6,593 nucleotides of DNA from Verrucomicrobiales bacterium (GTDB taxonomy: Bacteria > Verrucomicrobiota > Verrucomicrobiia > Limisphaerales > UBA1096), in contig WTHH01000068.1 of the NCBI GenBank assembly GCA_011523195.1, forward strand, positions 1 through 6,593. The letters are read 5' to 3'. Within the stretch, counting starts at the first letter, position 1, and every line of letters begins with the position of its first letter. The position numbers and the translations under genes are program-made. Shown here piece by piece: positions 1 to 6,479 of the stretch. The notes beneath the pieces were generated by a model. The model made no database searches. It was not told the DNA's origin and was given only the letters and a program-made list of their open reading frames with translations.

Positions 1-743
1 CCTGGCGACAGGCCACCGCCGACAACCCTTTTGGCATTTGTGGCCCGATTGGTCCCACCGAGCAACTGCCGCTCGTTGCGCGGTTGGTCAATGAGCTGGG
101 GCTTTCGCTGAAGCACGCGCACTTTTGGGGGATGGACGAATGGGTCGGCGGCGACGGCCGCGAGGTGCCTACAGATCACCCGCTCTCCTTCGAGCGCGCC
201 GACCGCGAGCTGTGTTTCGACCGCATCGACCCTGCCCTCGCGATGCCGGAGGAGAACCTGCATTTTCCAAAAGCGGACACCACCGCCTATTGCGAAAGCT
301 GGAGTGGCGTGCGCTGCGCGGTCATGCAGGGCGGGCAGGGTGACATCAAGCATTGGGCATTCAATGACCCGCTCCGGCGCGAGGGCGAGTTCGCCGATAC
401 ACCGCCTTCCCCGGAGGAATACCGCAAGCTGGCCACGCGCGTCGTCGAGTTGCACCCGATCACCCTCGCGCAAAACGCCCGCACCTCCGGCGGCGGCAAC
501 ATCACCATGGTGCCGCAGCGCGCCGTTACTGTAGGGCCGGTCGAGACATGGCAGTCGGAAAAAGTCAGCATCTGGCAGGCCGGCACGCACGACAACCCGT
601 TTGGCCAGCGGCTCACCGCCCTGATGATCTCCAAGGGCATTGCCGACAGCAGCGTGCCGATGTCACTGCTCGCCGATCATCCCAACGTGCAGTTCAACTA
701 CTTCCGGGGTGGCCTCGGCACCTGTTCGGTGGAGATGCACTAA
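1..743 (+). CDS. NagB-superfamily glucosamine-6-phosphate deaminase-like protein, 5'-truncated
   Basis: The frame is open from the window edge (first complete codon at base 3) to TAA at 741-743, giving 246 visible residues; the true start lies upstream. An in-frame TTG at 84 is internal, because family-like sequence (NPFGICGPIGPTEQL, which aligns with the phosphate loop) precedes it. FWGMDEWVGG (bases 123-152) matches the MDEY segment of NagB, which carries catalytic Asp72 in E. coli. GGQGDIKHWAFNDP (330-371) matches the GGVGNDGHIAFNEP active-site segment. NagB converts glucosamine-6-phosphate to fructose-6-phosphate and ammonia in the cytoplasm. Here the position of Asp141 is Ile, Glu148 is Asp, and His143 is kept, so the exact reaction is uncertain. 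The C-terminal part (VTVGPVETWQSEKVSIWQAG, then LLADHPNVQFNYF) follows the family's fold order. It could instead be another sugar-phosphate isomerase of the NagB/RpiA/6-phosphogluconolactonase superfamily. The gene converges on its downstream neighbour with a 23-bp gap and no convincing terminator. Confidence 0.82.
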   Translation, partial: WRQATADNPFGICGPIGPTEQLPLVARLVNELGLSLKHAHFWGMDEWVGGDGREVPTDHPLSFERADRELCFDRIDPALAMPEENLHFPKADTTAYCESWSGVRCAVMQGGQGDIKHWAFNDPLRREGEFADTPPSPEEYRKLATRVVELHPITLAQNARTSGGGNITMVPQRAVTVGPVETWQSEKVSIWQAGTHDNPFGQRLTALMISKGIADSSVPMSLLADHPNVQFNYFRGGLGTCSVEMH

Positions 744-766
744 GAAATAACGGTGCTACAGCTCCT

Positions 767-2794
767 TTAGTCCAGCGCTTGGCCAAGTTTTTGGAGGAGA
801 ATTTTGTCCGGTTGTTTTTTGTCGAGGGCGAACCAGCGCTTGGAGTCTTGGCCAAGCGAGCGGACGGCGAACTCCACCGCGCTGTTATCGTTGACCGGTA
901 CGCGCGTCAGTGACACGAAGAAAAATCCGCCGGAGTCCACGGCGGATGTCCATGTCGGCAGGTAGATCAGTTCAACTGATTCGTCGTCCGACGCCCATCG
1001 GGAAAGTTTACGCGTCACGTCGAATCGAAGTTTTTCCTCGCCTCCGACAGATAATGAAAAGCCATCGGTCTGCGGCTCGGTCACCCAACCCAAACCACCG
1101 GTAAATCCGTAGACGAGCGCCGTGCCGCCCGGCTTGGAGAACAGCGGCGTGACCCATGCTAACTCCGCGCCTGCTTTCTGTTGACGGATGAATCCGCGGG
1201 GCACGAAATCGCCGGCAAAATTATACCACTCGGTTGCCTCTTGATCCATCGACGTCACCTTGGCTTCGGGAGGTTGGGCGATACGCACGTAACGGCGTAG
1301 CGTTTGGATAAGCTGCTGCTCGGTTTCGGATCGTTCACCGCCCACCCAGCCTGTAAGCCGCTTGAACACCAGCGACTCACCACTGGGCGGCTTGTGAAAG
1401 GGCGACGGTTCCTGTCCCGGCTTGGCGGCGAATTCACTGCCGACCAATTCGCGGATGGTTTCGATTAGTTTGTCCTCGACCGAGGGATCGTAGCGCCCCG
1501 GCTGTTCGTAGTAGACCTGCGAAAAGTCGGCCTCGTAGCCGCCCTCGCGGAGGATGCGCCGTGAGGGAATGTAGCCCGGCATGTCGTTGGCCCACGCGTT
1601 GAGCCAAAGGCGCGACCAGTCGAGCTCGCGCTTGAGTCGCACTGAGTAGTCGACCACCACCTCGCCGGCGAGAAAGACCATTGCCAGGTCGTTGCCGAAC
1701 TTCCAAGCCGACACCGGGTAGTTCACTTCGGCGGGAATCTGCCCGGTGGTATCGAGCCTGGCCAGCATCGCCTTGGCCAGTTGATGATGAAAGCCACCGG
1801 ACTTAAGCTGCTCCTCCCAGTGCGCCCGCGGCTTGGGCTTGGCCAGGGGCAGTTTGACTTGGCGCGAGACGACCGTGGGGGCGCCACCGAGAGGGGTGGT
1901 TTTTTCGGCGAGCAGTCGCTTGGTTTCCGTAGCAATCGCGCGACCGTGTTCCTCCGCGATGGCGAGATTCCCGCTCGGCTGGGGGCCAACGTCCGCACCA
2001 CAGCCGATGGTCATCAGCGACACAGCCCTGCCGAACTCCTTCTCGATCAATGTATTGGCAAACCCTGCCCAGTCGCCGCTTATGCGGTTGCGCCCGCCGA
2101 CCGTCGTGCAGTGGCAGGCGTAGTTTGCCCAGACCGCACGCACGTCGCCCTTTGCATCGCGTGCGGCCAGCACCGGCAGGCTGTGGTCGACCGGCGCGTT
2201 CCGCTGGTGGCCAAACCCGGCCCAGTTGCCGTTGTTAATCACCCGCCGGTTGCCGCCGAAGGTCGCGCGCCCCTGCGTCCACTCGAGCGTCATCGGCTCG
2301 CGCCGGGTCAGGGCCTCGGCGACGGCCTGCTGCATTTTATCGATGACAAATTTCGTGTACGCCTCGACCCGCTGATCCTGCTCCGGGGTGGTGCGGCCCT
2401 TCCAGACGATCGACGCGTAGCCGAAGAGCGTCGGGGCGTTGTGCGTGTGCGTGGTCGCGACGACAAGCCGGTCGGCCGCCACGCCGCTCTTGGCCAAGCG
2501 CTTGGCCAAGCGATCCGTGATGGCCTGCGTCACGCCGCAGTTGTCCAGCACGACGATCACCGCCGGCTTGGTATTGCCGATCACCATCGCCCGCGCCCAC
2601 AGCGGCGTGTCGACACCTTCATGCTCAGTCGTGCGCCCGCCGTACCCGGCCAGCAACACCGGGTGCGTTGGAGTTACATCCACCCTGGAGACCCCGACGG
2701 AAATTTCGATTGCTGCATTGATGATGTATGCAGTCTGAAAGCAGACAATCCCAATGATTAATCGGGAAATCGATTTGAATGGGTGTGAAGTCAT
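767..2794 (-). CDS. Exported neutral/alkaline ceramidase N-terminal-domain-like protein
   Basis: I chose the ATG at 2794 (675 aa). It gives a signal peptide: a short polar start, the hydrophobic stretch LIIGIVCFQTAYII, and probable cleavage near INAA, about residue 28. An in-frame TTG at 2833 would add 13 polar residues. Residues about 30-300 resemble the neutral/alkaline non-lysosomal ceramidase N-terminal domain: GVSRVDVTP, then LAGYGG, then THTHNAP (His116/His118), ANYACHCTT (His228), SGDWAGF, and GCGADVGPQ (266-274). AGEVVVDY (Glu378) and PGYIPSRR with GGYEA (Tyr408/Tyr420) follow, so candidate Zn ligands (His, His, Glu, Tyr) are all present. In true ceramidases the GDVSPN-type motif supplies the nucleophilic Ser; the aligned residue here is Gly270. 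Ceramide hydrolysis is therefore doubtful, and a different amide or ester substrate outside the cytoplasm is more likely. Residues from about 515 form a C-terminal region rich in Gly, Trp and beta-prone sequence that I cannot assign. The gene carries four copies of the CTTGGCCAAG palindrome, and it is transcribed away from the glycosyltransferase gene. Confidence 0.85.
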   Translation of the reverse strand: MTSHPFKSISRLIIGIVCFQTAYIINAAIEISVGVSRVDVTPTHPVLLAGYGGRTTEHEGVDTPLWARAMVIGNTKPAVIVVLDNCGVTQAITDRLAKRLAKSGVAADRLVVATTHTHNAPTLFGYASIVWKGRTTPEQDQRVEAYTKFVIDKMQQAVAEALTRREPMTLEWTQGRATFGGNRRVINNGNWAGFGHQRNAPVDHSLPVLAARDAKGDVRAVWANYACHCTTVGGRNRISGDWAGFANTLIEKEFGRAVSLMTIGCGADVGPQPSGNLAIAEEHGRAIATETKRLLAEKTTPLGGAPTVVSRQVKLPLAKPKPRAHWEEQLKSGGFHHQLAKAMLARLDTTGQIPAEVNYPVSAWKFGNDLAMVFLAGEVVVDYSVRLKRELDWSRLWLNAWANDMPGYIPSRRILREGGYEADFSQVYYEQPGRYDPSVEDKLIETIRELVGSEFAAKPGQEPSPFHKPPSGESLVFKRLTGWVGGERSETEQQLIQTLRRYVRIAQPPEAKVTSMDQEATEWYNFAGDFVPRGFIRQQKAGAELAWVTPLFSKPGGTALVYGFTGGLGWVTEPQTDGFSLSVGGEEKLRFDVTRKLSRWASDDESVELIYLPTWTSAVDSGGFFFVSLTRVPVNDNSAVEFAVRSLGQDSKRWFALDKKQPDKILLQKLGQALD
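772..787. repeat. CTTGGCCAAG palindrome with partial second unit
   Basis: CTTGGCCAAG at 778-787 is preceded by CCAGCG, which looks like the end of another unit (CCAAGCG) with one A lost. It overlaps the last codons of the ceramidase-like gene, where it reads Leu-Gly-Gln-Ala, not Leu-Ala-Lys. Confidence 0.85.
833..858. repeat. Degenerate pair of palindromic units
   Basis: CCAGCGCTTGG at 833-843 is identical to 772-782. After three bases (AGT) comes an exact CTTGGCCAAG at 847-856, followed by CG. On the coding (-) strand the exact copy is read CTT GGC CAA G, encoding Leu-Gly-Gln. Confidence 0.8.
2489..2510. repeat. Tandem 22-bp palindrome, two CTTGGCCAAG units
   Basis: Two exact CTTGGCCAAG copies (2489-2498 and 2501-2510) are joined by CG and followed by CG again, giving a 12-bp period. 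The whole 22 bp is its own reverse complement. In the ceramidase-like gene it encodes Leu-Ala-Lys-Arg-Leu-Ala-Lys (residues 96-102). Confidence 0.95.
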
Positions 2795-2919
2795 TACGCG
2801 CAAAAGCCTGAGTGCATCCCTATTGTTTCGCAAGTTACATCGTCCAGATGCTCAATTCTGCTGGCCAAGGGATGGGGGTTCGGAAAGACTGACGGCCGTC
2901 CACGGAGCGGCACGACGAC
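2795..2919. other. Divergent intergenic region
   Basis: These 125 bp separate the starts of two divergently transcribed genes and should hold both promoters. I see no pair of -35/-10 hexamers on either strand that I would defend. A GGAG at 2904-2907 lies 12 nt before the TTG start at 2920 and is a possible, rather distant ribosome binding site. CTGGCCAAG at 2861-2869 is a one-base variant of the TTGGCCAAG core that is repeated elsewhere in the window. Confidence 0.5.
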
Positions 2920-4203
2920 TTGAAAATTATCCAGTTAACACCCGGCGCGGGGGGGATGTATTGCGGGAATTGTTTTCGCGATAACGCCCTTGTGACCGAG
3001 TTTCGGCGGTCGGGCCACGACGCGCTGATGGTCCCGCTTTATCTGCCGCTCACGCTCGACGAGGCCAACCAGGCCGAGGGCACACCGATTTTCTTTGGCG
3101 GCCTCAACGTTTACCTGTCGCAGAAATTCAAACTGTTCCGTCGGACACCCGGTTGGCTTCGCAAGCTGTTCAATGCCGGGTTCATCATGCGTAGCGTTGG
3201 CAGGATGGCCGGCAAGACACGTGGCGAGGACGTCGGGGAACTGACCCTCTCGATGCTCCGCGGTGAGGAGGGCAACCAGGTGCGTGAACTGGAGCAGCTT
3301 GTCTCGTGGCTGAAGGAGCATCATCGGCCGGATGTCATCTGCCTTTCCAACGCGCTGTTGATCGGCATGTCGCGACGGCTACGCGAGGCGCTGGGCGTGC
3401 CGGTTGTTTGTCTGCTCGAGGGCGAGGATGCGTTTCTCGATTCGCTGCCGAGTGCGGAGCGTGAGGAATCTTGGGAGGAGATTCGCCGGCGGGTGACCGA
3501 CGTGTCGCTGTTCATTGCGCCGAGCCGTTACTATGCTGATGTCATGGCGGAGCGCGCGGCCATCCCCCGAGAGCGGTTGACTCAGATTTACAACGGCATC
3601 AACCTCGACGGCTTTCGCTTGAGTAAATTACCGGATGCGCCTCCGGTGTTGGGATTCTTCACCCGCATGTGCCCGGAGAAGGGGCTGGACACACTGGTCG
3701 ATGCATACATCTCACTTCGTCAGACCGAACGCGTGCCTGGGCTCAAGCTCGCGGTGGGCGGCGGCTGCCAACCGATGGACGAGCCGTTCGTCGCAGAGCA
3801 GAAGGATAAACTCCGCGCGGCCGGATTGATGGGGGATGCCACCTTTCAACCGAACATCGATCGCGAGGCCAAGCTTCGATTTTTTCGCCAACTCACCGTG
3901 CTGAGCGTGCCGGCGTTGTACGGGGAGGCATTCGGGCTTTACGTGGTGGAGGCGATGGCCAGTGGCGTGCCGGTGGTGGCGCCGGAGGATGCGAGTTTTC
4001 CTGAAATGATCGCCGAGACCGGTGCCGGTGTGATTTGTGAAAAAGGCAGTGCCGAGGCCTTGGCCAAGGCGATCGGCGACCTGCTTTCCGATCGCGAGCG
4101 CTTGGCCAAGTGCGCCGAGGCCGGTCGCACTGCTGTGGACGCAACTTTTAACATTCAGCAAATGGCTGAGGCGTACCTGGAGCGGTTGGCCAAGCTGGGG
4201 TGA
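2920..4203 (+). CDS. GT4-family glycosyltransferase (GT-B fold)
   Basis: A 427-aa retaining glycosyltransferase that should transfer a sugar from an activated (probably nucleotide-sugar) donor in the cytoplasm; donor and acceptor cannot be read from sequence. The TTG start is the only candidate. An in-frame TGA lies at 2890-2892 with no ATG or GTG between, and the next ATG (2956) would remove the conserved MKIIQLTPGAGG. The N-terminal Rossmann domain (about 1-200) starts with the glycine-rich loop PGAGG and a MYCGNC motif (Cys15, Cys18) known from related planctomycete/verrucomicrobial proteins. The C-terminal donor domain (about 220-410) has IYNGIN, FFTRMCPEKGLD (Arg249, Lys254), and the EX7E motif EAFGLYVVE (Glu336, Glu344), followed by EAMASGVPVVA. 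There is no signal peptide or membrane helix. The 3' end contains three copies of the TTGGCCAAG core, encoding Leu-Ala-Lys at 381, 395 and 423. The stop is 48 bp before the next start, and that gene is in the same frame. Confidence 0.92.
   Translation: MKIIQLTPGAGGMYCGNCFRDNALVTEFRRSGHDALMVPLYLPLTLDEANQAEGTPIFFGGLNVYLSQKFKLFRRTPGWLRKLFNAGFIMRSVGRMAGKTRGEDVGELTLSMLRGEEGNQVRELEQLVSWLKEHHRPDVICLSNALLIGMSRRLREALGVPVVCLLEGEDAFLDSLPSAEREESWEEIRRRVTDVSLFIAPSRYYADVMAERAAIPRERLTQIYNGINLDGFRLSKLPDAPPVLGFFTRMCPEKGLDTLVDAYISLRQTERVPGLKLAVGGGCQPMDEPFVAEQKDKLRAAGLMGDATFQPNIDREAKLRFFRQLTVLSVPALYGEAFGLYVVEAMASGVPVVAPEDASFPEMIAETGAGVICEKGSAEALAKAIGDLLSDRERLAKCAEAGRTAVDATFNIQQMAEAYLERLAKLG
4059..4068. repeat. 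CTTGGCCAAG palindrome, single copy
   Basis: Exact copy near the 3' end of the glycosyltransferase gene, read as Leu381-Ala-Lys383. Confidence 0.9.
4098..4110. repeat. GCG plus CTTGGCCAAG palindrome
   Basis: Exact 10-mer at 4101-4110 preceded by GCG, the same flank as in the tandem copies. It is read as Leu395-Ala-Lys397 and begins 42 bp after the previous copy. Confidence 0.9.
4185..4194. repeat. GTTGGCCAAG, one-mismatch palindrome copy
   Basis: It differs from the 10-mer only in the first base and begins 84 bp after the previous copy. It encodes Leu423-Ala-Lys425, just before the glycosyltransferase stop codon. Confidence 0.8.
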
Positions 4204-4251
4204 CCGATTCCGGCTTTGCGGCCCGAGACGGCGGCGGTACAGTCTCGCGCC

Positions 4252-6477
4252 GTGAAAAGGCTCCGCCAAAACCCTCTCGCGCTCTGTTTTGCCCTGGCCG
4301 CCGCAGCTCAAACCGGCTGCCAACCAAGTGCAGTTCAGGACGCGAAAACCACTGCTGAAGCCAAGCCCGCCACCCCCTCTGCCGTGACTGAACCCACCGA
4401 AGCCAAGCCATCTGAACCCGCAAAACACAAGCACACCAACCGCTTGACCAAGGAGGCATCCCCGTACCTGCAGCAGCATCAGCACAACCCGGTCGACTGG
4501 TATCCGTGGGGAAAGGAGGCGTTCGACAAGGCCAAGGCGGAGGACAAGCCGATCCTGCTGAGCATCGGCTACTCGACCTGCCACTGGTGCCATGTGATGG
4601 AGCGCGAGTCGTTCGAGGACGAGGCGACGGCAAAGGTGATGAACGAGCATTTTGTCTGCATCAAACTCGACCGCGAGGAGCGGCCGGACGTCGATAAGAT
4701 TTACATGACCTTCGTGCAGGCGACCACCGGCGGCGGCGGTTGGCCGCTCAACGTCTGGCTGACCCCGGAACTTAAGCCGTTCTACGGCGGCACGTACTAT
4801 CCGCCGGTGTCCAAGTTTGGCCGACCCAGTTTTACCGACGTGCTCACCCAGATCGGCGAGGCATGGAAAACCCAGCGCAAGGAGATTGTCGAGTCCGCCA
4901 CCGACATCAGTCAACGGATCGGCGAGAGTGTGGCGCTTAAGGCGAGGGAGGGTATCACGCTCGACCCGGCGTGGCTGGACAAGGCGGTGGAGCGGTTCAA
5001 GTCCGAGTATGACCCTCGCTACGGCGGCTTTGGTGATGCACCGAAATTTCCCCGGCCGAGCCAGCCGCTGATGCTGCTGCGCCACGCGCATCGCACCGGC
5101 GACCAGGACGCTATCAACATGGTGCTTCACACCTGCGACAAGATGGCGGCCGGCGGCATGTACGACCAGATCGGCGGCGGCTTCGCACGGTACTCCGTTG
5201 ATGCCAAGTGGCTTGTGCCGCATTTCGAGAAGATGCTCTACGATAATGCCCAGTTGTTGCACCTCTACCTCGACGCCCATCTCATCAGCGGCGACAAAAA
5301 ACACGCCGACGTCGCACACGACATCCTGCGCTACATCCTCCGCGACATGCGACACAAGGACGGCGGCTTCTACTCCGCCGAGGATGCCGACAGCGATGGC
5401 AAGGAGGGTAAATTCTACTGCTGGACGGAGGCGGAGCTGAAGGCGCTGCTCACCGAGGCGGAGTTCGTGTTGGCCAAGCGCTACTACGGCCTGACCGAGC
5501 ATGGCAATTTTGAGGATCACAGCGATCCCGAACCGCTGAAAAACCAGAATGTCCTCAGCATCGTCTCGTCGGAGTTGACCGATGACGAACGCGCGTTGCT
5601 CGACTCCGCCAAGCAAAAGATGTTCGACGATCGTGCCAAGCGCGTGCGGCCGCACCTCGACGACAAGATACTTTCCTCATGGAACGGCCTGATGCTTGGT
5701 GCCGTCGCGCGAGCGGCGATCGTCCTCAACGAGCCCAAGTACCTTGAGGCCGCCGAGGCCAATCTCACCTTTCTGCGGCGCGAACTTTGGGATGCCGAAA
5801 CCAAGACGCTCCACCATCGCTGGCGCGATGGCCAGCGCGACGACGTGCAGTTACTCGATGCGTATGCCTTTCTGCTCGATGGCGTGCTGCACCTCTACGA
5901 GGCGACCCTCGAGCCGCAGCACCTGCAGTTTGCCATCGACTTGACCGGCGCGATGAAGACCCGTTTTTACGACGAGGCCAACGGCGGTTTCTGGCAGAGC
6001 ACCAACACGCCGCATCTCATCCTGCAGGTGAAGGAGGACTACGACGGCGCCGTGCCCTCGGCCAACTCCGTGGCGGCGCTTGGCCTCCTGCGCCTCGGCA
6101 AGATCACCGACCAGCAGGAATACATCGACATGGCCGAGAAGACGCTGCTCCTGTTCAGCGATAATCTCGCCAACACGCCTCGTGCCGTGCCTTATCTGCT
6201 GCAGGCACTCGACTTCCTCGTCCACGAGCCGCGCCGCGCGGTGATCACCGGCGACCCGAACTCCGCGGGCGCGCGCGACCTGATCGCCGCCGCCCACGGG
6301 GTGTATCAGCCAAACAAAGTCATCCTCGGTGTAGCCGGCCCGGTGGAGAAATTCGCCAAAGAGCTACCGGTCGAAAAAACATCGGCTGTTTATCTCTGCA
6401 CCGGCACCGCCTGTCAGGAGCCGACCAGCAATGCGCTCAAACTACGCGAAATGATGGTATCCAAAACATTGCCCTGA
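4252..6477 (+). CDS. DUF255/YyaL-family thioredoxin-domain protein, probable lipoprotein
   Basis: I prefer the GTG at 4252 (741 aa) over an in-frame TTG at 4216, because GTG places a positively charged start (MKRLRQ) directly before a hydrophobic core (LALCFALAAAA) and a lipobox-like QTGC with Cys23. The Gln at -3 is not ideal, so the lipid anchor is likely but not certain. Residues 24 to about 63 are a linker rich in Ala, Pro, Glu, Lys and Thr, typical after a lipid anchor. The DUF255 thioredoxin-like domain (about 63-190) has NRLTKEASPYLQQH, then NPVDWYPW, then STCHWCHVMERESF with the CxxC pair Cys110/Cys113, then GGGGWPLNVWLTP. The remainder is an alpha/alpha-toroid region like that of sugar epimerases and glycosidases: VPHFEKMLYDNAQL (323-336), SAEDADSDGKEG, DDKILSSWNGLM, YDGAVPSANSVAA, and a C-terminal CTGTACQEP (Cys716, Cys721). 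This order and length match YyaL/SPATA20-type proteins, whose biochemical role is not settled. It is probably cotranscribed with the genes on both sides. Confidence 0.9.
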   Translation: MKRLRQNPLALCFALAAAAQTGCQPSAVQDAKTTAEAKPATPSAVTEPTEAKPSEPAKHKHTNRLTKEASPYLQQHQHNPVDWYPWGKEAFDKAKAEDKPILLSIGYSTCHWCHVMERESFEDEATAKVMNEHFVCIKLDREERPDVDKIYMTFVQATTGGGGWPLNVWLTPELKPFYGGTYYPPVSKFGRPSFTDVLTQIGEAWKTQRKEIVESATDISQRIGESVALKAREGITLDPAWLDKAVERFKSEYDPRYGGFGDAPKFPRPSQPLMLLRHAHRTGDQDAINMVLHTCDKMAAGGMYDQIGGGFARYSVDAKWLVPHFEKMLYDNAQLLHLYLDAHLISGDKKHADVAHDILRYILRDMRHKDGGFYSAEDADSDGKEGKFYCWTEAELKALLTEAEFVLAKRYYGLTEHGNFEDHSDPEPLKNQNVLSIVSSELTDDERALLDSAKQKMFDDRAKRVRPHLDDKILSSWNGLMLGAVARAAIVLNEPKYLEAAEANLTFLRRELWDAETKTLHHRWRDGQRDDVQLLDAYAFLLDGVLHLYEATLEPQHLQFAIDLTGAMKTRFYDEANGGFWQSTNTPHLILQVKEDYDGAVPSANSVAALGLLRLGKITDQQEYIDMAEKTLLLFSDNLANTPRAVPYLLQALDFLVHEPRRAVITGDPNSAGARDLIAAAHGVYQPNKVILGVAGPVEKFAKELPVEKTSAVYLCTGTACQEPTSNALKLREMMVSKTLP
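5469..5481. repeat. GTTGGCCAAG plus CGC, one-mismatch palindrome copy
   Basis: It matches 12 of 13 bases of the tandem unit (CTTGGCCAAGCGC). It lies inside the YyaL-family gene and encodes Leu-Ala-Lys-Arg in FVLAKRYY. Confidence 0.8.
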
Positions 6478-6479
6478 CC

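Noticed and set aside
84..86. TTG at 84 as the start of the NagB-like gene
   Set aside because: The same frame is open to the window edge and encodes family-like sequence before it, so the gene is truncated by the window and does not start here.
752..769. Possible terminator hairpin between the convergent genes (GGTGCT, ACA, GCTCC, TTT)
   Set aside because: The stem is short, has a mismatch and an over-tight loop, and the T run is only three bases. It is not convincing on either strand.
775..792. The palindrome at 778-787 followed by five Ts as a rho-independent terminator
   Set aside because: CTTGGCCAAG can form only a three-base stem around a four-base loop, and the same palindrome occurs elsewhere inside genes without a T run.
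1772..1780. CTTGGCCAG as a further palindrome copy
   Set aside because: Extended to ten bases it has two mismatches (CTTGGCCAGT). It may be a decayed copy but was not counted; the 1838 copy has one mismatch and is mentioned only as a variant.
1781..2761. A 326-codon + strand frame opposite the ceramidase-like gene
   Set aside because: The - strand frame has coherent enzyme motifs throughout. This frame is rich in Arg, Ala and Pro without family features, as expected for an antisense shadow.
2823..2851. TTGTTT as a -35 box in the divergent region
   Set aside because: No acceptable -10 hexamer is found 16-18 bp downstream, so I did not call a promoter.
3712..5655. A stop-free antisense frame of 647 codons across the glycosyltransferase and YyaL genes
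   Set aside because: It lies opposite two genes with clear family motifs, spans their junction, and its translation shows no recognisable domain. Long antisense frames are common in GC-rich coding DNA.
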